Translations under genes and position numbers: made by a program
DNA from: Methylophilales bacterium UBA4017
GTDB taxonomy: Bacteria > Pseudomonadota > Gammaproteobacteria > Burkholderiales > Methylophilaceae
Direction: 5' to 3'
DNA: 14,118 nucleotides
NCBI GenBank assembly: GCA_002384685.1
Contig: DGAZ01000035.1
Span: forward strand, 11,420 to 25,537
Part shown: in pieces, positions 1 to 7,103 of the stretch
Numbering within the stretch: the first letter of the stretch is position 1
Layout of the letters: each line of letters opens with the position of its first letter
Notes under the pieces: model-generated
The model's database searches: none
What the model saw: only the letters and a program-made list of their open reading frames with translations
Told to the model about the DNA's origin: nothing

Positions 1-364
1 CTATTCTGCGGTGAGAATGGCCGCCTTCCTTGGTAAGATGCAGATCTGATGTATTTGCCTGCTTCGTGAAATTGACGCCCATCTTAGTCAGCCATTTAAG
101 CGCTGATGTGCTGCGAGCTGCTACAAATCTAGTGACTGTTTCATCACAAAGGCCGGCCCCAGCAGTAATCGTATCATTAACGTGAGACTCAGTGGAATCT
201 TCGATAGCCACTGACGCCGCTATGCCACCTTGGGCCCATTGGCTTGAGCTTTCACTTAATGATCTTTTGCTAATAATGGCTACTGTTTTATCATCAGCTA
301 ATTTTATTGCCGTGCTAAGCCCTGCTAGACCACTTCCTATAATTACGACATTAAAATTTAACAT
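1..364 (-). CDS. nadB: L-aspartate oxidase, N-terminal part (runs off left edge)
   Basis: FAD enzyme that oxidises L-aspartate to iminoaspartate, the first step of de novo NAD synthesis with quinolinate synthase (NadA); cytoplasmic. Translating the minus strand from the ATG at 364-362 gives 121 residues without a stop before the window edge. The N-terminus carries the dinucleotide-binding motif GSGLAG (residues 10-15) after a hydrophobic beta strand, the family-typical SSQWAQGGIAAS (40-51) and EGGHSHRRI (113-121), which belongs to the FAD/substrate region of the NadB/SdhA/FrdA superfamily. An in-frame stop lies four codons upstream (376-374), so this ATG is the likely start, although no strong Shine-Dalgarno sequence is visible. 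SdhA/FrdA is the alternative, but the SSQWAQGG stretch and the position divergent from rpoE favour NadB. About three quarters of the protein lies outside the window. Confidence 0.9.
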   Translation of the reverse strand, partial: MLNFNVVIIGSGLAGLSTAIKLADDKTVAIISKRSLSESSSQWAQGGIAASVAIEDSTESHVNDTITAGAGLCDETVTRFVAARSTSALKWLTKMGVNFTKQANTSDLHLTKEGGHSHRRI

Positions 365-385
365 ATATAAGATTTAATACTTTAT

Positions 386-413
386 GAACTTTGTTAGGGT
401 ATTGTAGGTCAAT
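386..413 (+). promoter_or_regulatory. Candidate sigma-E promoter for rpoE operon
   Basis: GAACTT at 386-391 (consensus GGAACTT; the preceding base here is T) is followed after 17 bases by TCAAT at 409-413, close to the TCTGA/TCAAA -10 element of RpoE-type sigma factors. A start near 418-422 would leave a leader of about 45 bases before the rpoE ATG at 464. Autoregulation of rpoE by its own product is well established in Escherichia and Pseudomonas; that this site does so is inferred from sequence and position. The 17-base spacer is one base longer than the usual 16. Confidence 0.55.
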
Positions 414-463
414 TAATTAATCCAGAAGTGTTTTTTTAACTATTTATCGAAAGTAAAAAACAT

Positions 464-1153
464 ATGAACCAACTTAAAGTCGTTTCAAACTACAAGTCAT
501 TGTACAATGAGCCCATGGCGAAAGATAATGCAATGATTAATGAGGTAAGACCAGTAAACCCGGAGCGGGCTATTGATCAGAAGTTGGTGGAGAAAGCGCA
601 AAAGGGCGATAAAAAAGCCTTCGGTCTTTTGGTAGAAAAGTACAACAAAAAACTCACGCGCTTGCTTTCACGTATGGTCAGAGATCAGTCTGAGATTGAG
701 GATATCGTTCAAGATTCCTTCATCAAGGCATACCGAGCCATCAATAATTTTAGGGGCGATAGTGCTTTTTATACATGGCTTTATCGCATCGGGGTTAATA
801 CGGCAAAAAATCATTTAGTGTCACTTGGACGACGACCTAAAGCAATGGATAATCTAGAGATAGAGGATATTGAAAATTTTGAAGATGGTCATGAAATGAG
901 GAGTCTTGAAACACCAGAAAACTCTATGATGACGAAAGAAATAGTTGTCATGGTCAACCAAACAATTGAAATGCTCCCTGATGATTTGAGGCAAGCAATA
1001 ACCCTTCGAGAGATGGATGGATTGAGCTACGATGAAATAGCTGCCATTATGGAATGCCCAATCGGTACGGTGAGGTCTAGGATATTTAGAGCTAGAGAAG
1101 CTATTTCAGAAAAACTAAAACCATTAATAGAAACAACTAGCAAGCGCTGGTAA
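464..1153 (+). CDS. rpoE: RNA polymerase sigma-E factor (ECF, RpoE/AlgU type)
   Basis: Extracytoplasmic-function sigma factor that directs RNA polymerase to envelope-stress genes. Region 2 spans about residues 41-124 and includes the near-invariant FRGDSAFYTWLYRI and NTAKNHL stretches; region 4 (about 163-215) contains the helix-turn-helix GLSYDEIAAIMECPIGTVRSRIFRAREAI (186-214), closely matching E. coli RpoE. At 229 residues it is longer than the usual ~190-200 because of about 30 extra N-terminal residues before the conserved segment that begins IDQKLVEKAQKGD. The real start may therefore be Met18 (base 515) or Met24 (base 533); none of the three has a convincing Shine-Dalgarno sequence, so I keep the longest. 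It is first in the operon with rseA 27 bases downstream, and is held inactive by RseA. Identity is certain; only the start is open. Confidence 0.95.
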   Translation: MNQLKVVSNYKSLYNEPMAKDNAMINEVRPVNPERAIDQKLVEKAQKGDKKAFGLLVEKYNKKLTRLLSRMVRDQSEIEDIVQDSFIKAYRAINNFRGDSAFYTWLYRIGVNTAKNHLVSLGRRPKAMDNLEIEDIENFEDGHEMRSLETPENSMMTKEIVVMVNQTIEMLPDDLRQAITLREMDGLSYDEIAAIMECPIGTVRSRIFRAREAISEKLKPLIETTSKRW

Positions 1154-1180
1154 ATTTAACGTAAAGGAATTATACGATTT

Positions 1181-1645
1181 ATGTCAGAAAAAATATCATC
1201 ATTGTTTGATAATGAGGTGGAACAAAAAAACCTTGATAAAGAAATTAGCGCTTTATCAGCTAAATCCGGTGTTGAGCGTCATTGGAAATATTACCAGGTA
1301 GTTCGTGATGTACTCCAAAATAACTATACTTCATCGCCCGATCTTAGCGCTAGAATTATGGATGCTATTGATAAAGAGCCAACCCAAATTAGTGGCTTTC
1401 CGCAAAATTCAAACACAGCCTCGGCTATAGCTTCACCTTTAATGCCATGGAAAATTTTGGCTTATGGGTGTGCGTTTTTGGCTGTTGCGGGGATATTGAT
1501 GATAAATGTGCCAAAGGTTAGCTATGATGAGCCAGTTCAGCTAGTACAAGAAGACATTCCGGTTGAATTCATGGAAAAGCATTACGCCACTACGGCATTA
1601 AATGCTAATTACTTCATCAAAGCTCAACTAGTAGCAAAAGACTAA
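1181..1645 (+). CDS. rseA: Anti-sigma-E factor RseA/MucA
   Basis: Single-pass inner-membrane protein whose cytoplasmic domain sequesters sigma-E and is destroyed by stepwise proteolysis during envelope stress. The N-terminal domain (about 1-66) shows the anti-sigma pattern: an opening SSLFDNEV stretch and a HWKYYQVVRDVL helix (34-45). One hydrophobic segment at about 89-110 (PWKILAYGCAFLAVAGILMI) is the membrane span, leaving about 44 periplasmic residues. At 154 residues it is shorter than E. coli RseA (~216), mostly through a shorter periplasmic tail. AAGGA at 1164-1168 lies 12 bases before the ATG, a somewhat long spacing. It sits directly between rpoE and rseB, as expected. Sequence conservation in this family is weak, so context carries much of the call. 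Confidence 0.9.
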   Translation: MSEKISSLFDNEVEQKNLDKEISALSAKSGVERHWKYYQVVRDVLQNNYTSSPDLSARIMDAIDKEPTQISGFPQNSNTASAIASPLMPWKILAYGCAFLAVAGILMINVPKVSYDEPVQLVQEDIPVEFMEKHYATTALNANYFIKAQLVAKD

Positions 1646-2599
1646 ATGATGCGTAAGTTTTTTTTTCTTGCACTTATTTGCTTAAGTGTAACGAACATAG
1701 CCGTTGCAATTGAAGATCCATGGAAGATTTTGGTGGACGCACATCAAGCATCAAAGACGCTGAATTATCAAGGTATATTCCACTTAAAAAATTTCAAAGA
1801 AATTCAGTCTATGGAGATTACCCATGCTATGCATGGCCAAGACGAATATACGCGTATGACTTTAATGGATGGCGAGCCAGGGGAGCTGTTATCCCACGGT
1901 AAAAATACTTTTGTTTATCATTCGAATGAGAATAATGTGGTCATCCAGAAAAGAGCGCACCACCATCTTTTCCCTTCAGTTTTACCAAGCTCGCCGGAAA
2001 ATTTAAAAAAGGTTTACACCTTAAGCTTTGGTCAGGTGCAGAGAGTAGCGGATAGGATGGCTCAGATGCTCATACTTATTCCCAAGGATGACTTTCGTCA
2101 CCAATACCATTTTTGGATTGATCAGGAGACTGCTTTACCGCTAAAAATGATTGTTAGTAATAAATCAAATGAAGTTATTGAGCAAGCCTCATTTATCAAG
2201 CTAAAGATCATTGGCGCGGAGAAAGATCTATCCTGGTTTAAGCCAAGGATTGATTTATCAAAAGAGTATGTAATGGATGAGAAAGAAGAAGTCATCTTGC
2301 CTGGATTAAAGTTTTGGACTTTTCGAAAAGTCCCCAAGGGTTTCTCAGAAATGAACGCAACGGCAACGCGCAACAAAGAAATTAACGTCTTAAGCCATCA
2401 TCTTATATACTCTGATGGACTATCTTATATTTCGGTTTTCATTCAGCCTGTTCAAACTGGACTTAAACCCAAAGTAGGCAGTATTTCTATGGAAGGAACC
2501 AATGTATCGGCAACTTACTATAGGGGTTACCAGGTAATGGCTGTGGGGACCGTACCAATGAGTACCTTAGAAAGCTTTACTAAATCAATTTCGTTCTAA
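1646..2599 (+). CDS. rseB: Periplasmic sigma-E regulator RseB/MucB
   Basis: Periplasmic protein that binds the periplasmic part of RseA and protects it from the initiating protease; in E. coli it senses mislocalised lipopolysaccharide. Residues 1-21 form a signal peptide (MMRK, hydrophobic core, then AVA before IEDPWK), predicting export and cleavage after Ala21. The mature protein shows the MucB/RseB two-domain architecture: an N-terminal domain resembling LolA/LppX lipid-binding folds (about 22-200) and a C-terminal domain (about 210-317) containing GLKFWTFRKVPKGFSEMNA and a late YRGYQVMAVGTVP stretch. Length (317) is normal. The first ATG abuts the rseA stop with no gap; the ATG one codon later is equally possible. 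Initiation is probably coupled to rseA termination because no Shine-Dalgarno sequence is apparent. Confidence 0.93.
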   Translation: MMRKFFFLALICLSVTNIAVAIEDPWKILVDAHQASKTLNYQGIFHLKNFKEIQSMEITHAMHGQDEYTRMTLMDGEPGELLSHGKNTFVYHSNENNVVIQKRAHHHLFPSVLPSSPENLKKVYTLSFGQVQRVADRMAQMLILIPKDDFRHQYHFWIDQETALPLKMIVSNKSNEVIEQASFIKLKIIGAEKDLSWFKPRIDLSKEYVMDEKEEVILPGLKFWTFRKVPKGFSEMNATATRNKEINVLSHHLIYSDGLSYISVFIQPVQTGLKPKVGSISMEGTNVSATYYRGYQVMAVGTVPMSTLESFTKSISF

Positions 2600-2610
2600 A
2601 CTAAAAAAAT

Positions 2611-3042
2611 ATGATTGAAGAGCAGGCGTTAGTAATTTATGAAGAAGGAGACCAGGTTTCGGTGGAAATAATGCGCACCAAACCTTGTGGTTTATGTGGG
2701 CAAACGCAAGGCTGTGGCAACAGTATTTGGGGAAAGATTTTTTCTCATAAAAGAAATAAGCTATCAATTAAAAATAATGTAGGCGCCAAGGTTGGTGACA
2801 GGGTCATGCTTACGATTGAAGAAAGCTATCTACTAAGATCGTCATTGCTATTATATGGTCTCCCTTTGTTGTTTCTATTTATGGGCATGGTATTTATGGA
2901 TACAATGGTGCAAAAAAATAATGACTTATTGGTTCTAGTAGGGGGAATTTTTGGGATGCTGGTTGGCATTATATTGGTAAAATTTTTAGCACTTAAGAAT
3001 CATGAACGACTTTATAAAGAAGCAATGATCACTAAAATTTAA
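2611..3042 (+). CDS. rseC: Sigma-E operon membrane protein RseC/MucC
   Basis: Small inner-membrane protein of the RseC/MucC family, found at the end of rpoE operons; it modulates sigma-E activity modestly and is related to RnfF-type proteins linked to redox functions. The soluble N-terminal part contains a cysteine cluster, PCGLCGQTQGCG (Cys26, Cys29, Cys35), which may bind a metal or Fe-S centre. A small beta-rich domain follows (about 45-70, ending VGDRVMLTIEES), then two hydrophobic segments at about 74-96 and 105-126 that look like membrane spans. Length (143) is close to the family norm (~150-160). It starts 11 bases after rseB and ends 27 bases before degP, consistent with one transcript. 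Its biochemical role is poorly defined in general. Confidence 0.9.
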   Translation: MIEEQALVIYEEGDQVSVEIMRTKPCGLCGQTQGCGNSIWGKIFSHKRNKLSIKNNVGAKVGDRVMLTIEESYLLRSSLLLYGLPLLFLFMGMVFMDTMVQKNNDLLVLVGGIFGMLVGIILVKFLALKNHERLYKEAMITKI

Positions 3043-3069
3043 AACATATTAATTCAAGGATAAAGTGGA

Positions 3070-4467
3070 ATGAAATTTTTAATGCAAGTATTGTTGGCCT
3101 TAGGTTTTTTTATACACACCATTTCTGCAGTAGAGCTTCCTGATTTTACTGTTCTCGCTGAGGAACAAGGGAATAAAGTGGTCAATATTAGCTCCATTGT
3201 TGAGAGGGTTAATAATCAAAATAATATTCCCTTTCAAGATGAAAGAATGCAGGAATTTTTCAAACGATTTGGCATACCAAATATACCCGGTGTTCCTCCC
3301 CAAGGAAATTCTCAAGAGCCAGAAGAGCGAGTGAATGGGACCGGCTCTGGTTTTATTATAGAAAGTGATGGCTATATTATTACCAATGCGCATGTGGTGG
3401 CTCAAGCCGACTCTGTACTAGTAAAGCTCGCAGACAAAAGAGAATTTAAAGCAGAGATTCTAGGTGTCGACAGGAGGACAGATGTCGCGCTATTAAAAAT
3501 AAAAGCAAAAAATCTCCCAAAAGTTAAGTTTGGTAACCCAGAAAAAATAAAAGTAGGGCAATGGGTTGCTGCTATTGGCTCGCCTTTTGGACTGGAAAAT
3601 ACCATGACTGTGGGTGTAGTAAGCGCCAAAGGAAGAGCGTTACCCCAAGAGAACTTCGTTCCCTTCATTCAAACTGATGTGGCGATTAACCCCGGAAACT
3701 CGGGAGGACCATTATTTAACACTGACGGAGAGGTTATTGGAATTAATTCCCAAATCTATAGCCGTACCGGAGGTTATATGGGGCTATCCTTTGCAATCCC
3801 AATTGATGTTGCAATCAATGTGGCGGAACAGCTAAAGAAAAATGGAAAAGTCATCCGCGGTTGGCTGGGTGTTGCTATTCAAGAAATTACAGAGGACCTT
3901 TCAGAGTCTTTTGGTATGAAAGATACCCGCGGTGCATTAATTGCGATGGTAGAGAAGGATTCTCCTGCAGAGAAGGGCGGCATTCTTCCTGGCGACGTAA
4001 TATTGAAATTCAATAACAACCCTTTGGATTCCTCGTCAGATTTACCTAAGTTTGTTGGGACTACCAAGCCGTTAAGTGAGGTGCCTGTTGAAATCTTAAG
4101 AAAAGGAAAGAAAGTCACTCTTTCCATTAAGGTTGGTGAGATGCCTAACGAAGAAATGAAAGTCGCTGGAAATAAAGGTCCAGTTAAAGAGGTTAATCGA
4201 ATCGGTTTATCATTACGTGAATTAACTGAAGAGGATCGAAAAAGTCTTAACGGAAGAAATGGTTTGCTGGTGTTAGAAGCTAAAGGTCCTTCCATTTCAT
4301 CTGGCATCAGAGCTGGAGATGTTATCTTGGCTCTTAATAATACAGCAGTCCAATCGATGGCGTCATTCAATAAAGATATTCGAAAGGTACCTAAAGGAAA
4401 AACAATCGCTTTGTTGATTTATCGTAATGGCGATACTTTATATATACCAGTAAAAGTTACCGACTAA
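3070..4467 (+). CDS. degP: Periplasmic serine endoprotease, DegP/MucD (HtrA) family
   Basis: Periplasmic quality-control protease/chaperone that degrades or refolds damaged envelope proteins, a typical sigma-E output. A signal peptide covers residues 1-20. The trypsin-like domain has the full triad: His108 in TNAHVV, Asp138 in RTDVALLKI and Ser211 in GNSGGPLF. Two PDZ domains follow, at about 264-355 (starting RGWLGVAIQEI) and 378-462 (starting IGLSLRELT, with a GDVILALN carboxylate-binding-type turn). Length (465) and two PDZ domains fit DegP/DegQ/MucD rather than single-PDZ DegS. A good ribosome binding site, AAGGA at 3056-3060, lies 9 bases before the ATG. It is last in the sigma-E operon and is followed by a terminator. 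DegQ or MucD would be equally fair names; paralogue assignment cannot be settled here. Confidence 0.95.
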   Translation: MKFLMQVLLALGFFIHTISAVELPDFTVLAEEQGNKVVNISSIVERVNNQNNIPFQDERMQEFFKRFGIPNIPGVPPQGNSQEPEERVNGTGSGFIIESDGYIITNAHVVAQADSVLVKLADKREFKAEILGVDRRTDVALLKIKAKNLPKVKFGNPEKIKVGQWVAAIGSPFGLENTMTVGVVSAKGRALPQENFVPFIQTDVAINPGNSGGPLFNTDGEVIGINSQIYSRTGGYMGLSFAIPIDVAINVAEQLKKNGKVIRGWLGVAIQEITEDLSESFGMKDTRGALIAMVEKDSPAEKGGILPGDVILKFNNNPLDSSSDLPKFVGTTKPLSEVPVEILRKGKKVTLSIKVGEMPNEEMKVAGNKGPVKEVNRIGLSLRELTEEDRKSLNGRNGLLVLEAKGPSISSGIRAGDVILALNNTAVQSMASFNKDIRKVPKGKTIALLIYRNGDTLYIPVKVTD

Positions 4468-4513
4468 AATATTCTGTATGGATGAGTAAACTTTGCTGTA
4501 AAATAATCAGATT

Positions 4514-4545
4514 GAAAGGCGCGTGTCGCGCCTTTCTTCATTTTT
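4514..4545 (+). terminator. Rho-independent terminator after degP
   Basis: A perfect 10-bp stem, GAAAGGCGCG at 4514-4523 with CGCGCCTTTC at 4527-4536, closes a three-base loop (tgt) and is followed by a T-rich tail TTCATTTTT (4537-4545). It lies 47 bases after the degP stop and only 27 bases before lepA, so it should end the sigma-E operon. The tail is interrupted by CA, which may allow some read-through. Confidence 0.85.
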
Positions 4546-4571
4546 AGCAAGCGGCAAAATCTATTTAAAAC

Positions 4572-6368
4572 ATGATGAACAAGATAAGAAACTTTTCGAT
4601 TATTGCTCATATTGATCATGGAAAATCTACCCTTGCAGACCGCATCATTCAGCATTGCGGGGGCTTAACTGATCGTGAGATGGACTCCCAAGTCCTCGAC
4701 TCTATGGATTTAGAGAGGGAGAGAGGAATTACCATTAAGGCGCAAACGGTAACCCTCAAATACCAAGCTCGAGATAAAGAAATTTACACGTTCAATCTGA
4801 TTGATACCCCTGGCCATGTGGACTTTACTTACGAGGTCAGCCGCTCTTTGGCTGCTTGTGAAGGTGGTATTTTGGTTGTCGATGCATCTCAAGGCGTAGA
4901 GGCACAAACGGTAGCTAATTGTTATACGGCACTAGACCAAAATATCGAAGTTTTTCCTGTGCTCAATAAAATTGATTTAGCATCGGCAGAACCTGAACGT
5001 GTAAAGAAAGAAATTGAAGATGTTATTGGTATTGATGCAAGCGATGCTATTCCTTGTTCTGCTAAAACAGGGCAAGGTGTTGTGGACATTTTAGAAGAGG
5101 TAGTGCGTCGTATCCCGGAACCCAAAGGATCAGCATCAAAGCCACTTAAAGCATTAATTATTGATGCGTGGTTTGATAACTATGTTGGGGTCGTTATGCT
5201 TGTCAGAGTCTTTGATGGTGAGATTAGGGCAAAAGATAAAATTCATTTAATGGCTACGAAAGATGAACATTTATGTGAACAGGTAGGTATTTTTACTCCT
5301 AAACCACTGATAAAAGACTCTTTAAGCGCTGGTGAGGTAGGCTTTATTGTTGCCGGCATTAAGGAGCTGACTAGCGCAAAAGTAGGGGATACCGTTACCT
5401 TAACTAAAGACAAAGCGCTTCAGCCACTCCCCGGCTTCAAGGAGATTAAACCCCAAGTTTTTGCCGGACTTTATCCAATCGAATCGAACCAATTTGACGC
5501 CTTACGAACGGCGTTAGAAAAGCTGCAATTAAACGATTCGTCGCTCGCATTTGAGGCAGAAAATTCTACCGCTCTAGGCTATGGATTTAGATGTGGATTC
5601 TTAGGTCTGTTGCATATGGATATCATCCAAGAGCGTCTTGAGAGAGAGTATGAGATGGAGCTCATTACGACTGCTCCAACGGTTGTGTATGAATTATTAT
5701 TAAAAAATGGACAGAAATCTTTCATTGAAAATCCTTCACGACTACCGGATCTTTCAACTATTGAGGAGATTAGGGAGCCTATCATTCAACTCAATATTTT
5801 GTTGCCACATGATTATGTCGGTCCTGTCATGACCTTAACCAATGGTAAGCGAGGCATACAGAAAAATATGCAATACATGGGGCGTCAAGTAATGTTAAGT
5901 TATGAGATTCCTTTAAATGAAGTGGTATTAGATTATTTCGATAGACTAAAATCTGTGTCTAGAGGTTATGCTTCTATGGATTATGAATTCTTAGAATTTC
6001 GTGCGGCGGATTTAGTGAAACTGGATATTATGGTGAACGGAGAGCGCGTGGATGCGCTTTCGCTAATTGTGCACAGAGCTAATAGCTTGTATCGAGGAAG
6101 AGAATTAGCCTCTAAAATGCGGCAATTAATTCCCCGTCAAATGTTTGATGTGGCTATTCAGTCGGCAATTGGAGCCAATATTATTTCAAGGGAGACGGTT
6201 AAGGCCATGCGAAAAAATGTATTGGCCAAATGTTATGGCGGGGACGTCAGTCGTAAAAGAAAGTTATTAGAAAAACAAAAAGCAGGAAAGAAAAGAATGA
6301 AGCAAGTGGGTAACGTTGAGATTCCTCAGGAAGCCTTTTTAGCAATTTTACAGGTAGATGACAAATGA
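4572..6368 (+). CDS. lepA: Translation GTPase LepA (elongation factor 4)
   Basis: Ribosome-associated GTPase implicated in translation initiation/30S biogenesis and, in vitro, back-translocation. The G domain shows G1 AHIDHGKST (residues 12-20), a switch region with RERGITIKAQTV (50-60), G3 DTPGH (78-82) and G4 NKID (132-135). The EF-G-like domains follow, and the C-terminus carries the LepA-specific tail with SRKRKLLEKQKAGKKRMKQVG. Length (598) is the family standard. The two first codons are both ATG (4572, 4575); alignment with E. coli MKNIRNFSII favours the second, but neither has a clear Shine-Dalgarno sequence. It heads the downstream gene block; its stop overlaps the lepB start in ATGA. 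No obvious promoter lies in the 26 bases between the upstream terminator and the start. Confidence 0.97.
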   Translation: MMNKIRNFSIIAHIDHGKSTLADRIIQHCGGLTDREMDSQVLDSMDLERERGITIKAQTVTLKYQARDKEIYTFNLIDTPGHVDFTYEVSRSLAACEGGILVVDASQGVEAQTVANCYTALDQNIEVFPVLNKIDLASAEPERVKKEIEDVIGIDASDAIPCSAKTGQGVVDILEEVVRRIPEPKGSASKPLKALIIDAWFDNYVGVVMLVRVFDGEIRAKDKIHLMATKDEHLCEQVGIFTPKPLIKDSLSAGEVGFIVAGIKELTSAKVGDTVTLTKDKALQPLPGFKEIKPQVFAGLYPIESNQFDALRTALEKLQLNDSSLAFEAENSTALGYGFRCGFLGLLHMDIIQERLEREYEMELITTAPTVVYELLLKNGQKSFIENPSRLPDLSTIEEIREPIIQLNILLPHDYVGPVMTLTNGKRGIQKNMQYMGRQVMLSYEIPLNEVVLDYFDRLKSVSRGYASMDYEFLEFRAADLVKLDIMVNGERVDALSLIVHRANSLYRGRELASKMRQLIPRQMFDVAIQSAIGANIISRETVKAMRKNVLAKCYGGDVSRKRKLLEKQKAGKKRMKQVGNVEIPQEAFLAILQVDDK

Positions 6369-7099
6369 TTTTTGCAGCAATTCTTATGGCAGCAACCTTT
6401 ATTACCGGGATCATATGGGTGGTTGATAAAGCATTTTTAAGTAAAGGGAAGCATAAAAATAATAAATTAGTCGATGGCATAAAAGGGTTTTTTCCCGTGC
6501 TTTTGGCGGTATTTCTCATTCGATCATTTATGGTTGAGCCATTTAAAATTCCTTCAGGGTCTATGATGCCAACTCTTATTGCTGGTGATTTTATTGCGGT
6601 CAATAAGTTTAGCTATGGTTTAAGACTTCCTGTTTTTAATAAAATGATTTTACCGTTAAGCCTTCCAGAGCGTGGCGATGTTTTTGTGTTTCATTACCCC
6701 AAAGACCCCAGTATTGATTACATCAAAAGGGTTATTGGTTTGCCTGGGGATGAGATTCGTTACGAAAATAAAAGTTTATTTATTAACGGAGTTGAGGCTA
6801 AACAAACATGGGTGGGTGATTACAATTACTTCATGAGGGAATCTCAGCCTATGATAGCTAAGGAAATGCGCGAGACTCTTGGATCAGTCGATCATACTAT
6901 TCTTATTCATGAGATCCCAGATGAAAATTATCGCTTTACTGTGCCGCTAGGACATTATTTAGCTATGGGAGATAACCGTGATAACTCCTCCGATAGTCGT
7001 GTGTGGGGATTTGTCCCAGAGGATTACTTAGTCGGGAAAGCGTTTATGATTTGGCTAAATTTTGATCAATTTTCCCGTATCGGAAATTGGATCAAGTAG
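6365..7099 (+). CDS. lepB: Signal peptidase I
   Basis: Inner-membrane serine protease that cleaves signal peptides from exported proteins at the periplasmic face. Two N-terminal hydrophobic segments (about 1-20 and 41-57) give the usual two-span topology. The catalytic Ser66 lies in PSGSMMPT (63-70) and the general-base Lys121 in YIKRVIGLPGD (119-129); the conserved GDNRDNSSDSRVWG box follows toward the C-terminus. The length of 244 is shorter than E. coli LepB (~324) but typical of betaproteobacterial enzymes with reduced loops. The start overlaps the lepA stop by four bases (ATGA), and AGGT at 6352-6355 may serve as ribosome binding site. The lepA-lepB pairing is widely conserved. Confidence 0.97.
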   Translation: MIFAAILMAATFITGIIWVVDKAFLSKGKHKNNKLVDGIKGFFPVLLAVFLIRSFMVEPFKIPSGSMMPTLIAGDFIAVNKFSYGLRLPVFNKMILPLSLPERGDVFVFHYPKDPSIDYIKRVIGLPGDEIRYENKSLFINGVEAKQTWVGDYNYFMRESQPMIAKEMRETLGSVDHTILIHEIPDENYRFTVPLGHYLAMGDNRDNSSDSRVWGFVPEDYLVGKAFMIWLNFDQFSRIGNWIK

Positions 7100-7103
7100 C
7101 GTC

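Noticed and set aside
192..377. Small plus-strand open frame (61 codons)
   Set aside because: It lies antisense to the nadB start, where the minus-strand protein has clear FAD-binding motifs.
1720..1902. Overlapping 60-codon frame inside rseB, and similar antisense frames in degP, lepA, recO, tcdA and htpG
   Set aside because: All are inside well-recognised genes in other frames and show no independent protein features.
3879..4370. 163-codon minus-strand frame opposite degP
   Set aside because: The longest antisense frame, but it mirrors the PDZ-coding region and has no recognisable domain or ribosome binding site.
4562..4567. TATTTA as a -10 box for lepA
   Set aside because: It would put the start at or inside the lepA ATG, and no -35 element lies at the right distance.
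7062..7103. Earlier in-frame ATG for rnc
   Set aside because: It lies inside lepB and adds residues with no counterpart in RNase III; the ATG at 7104 aligns exactly with the E. coli protein.
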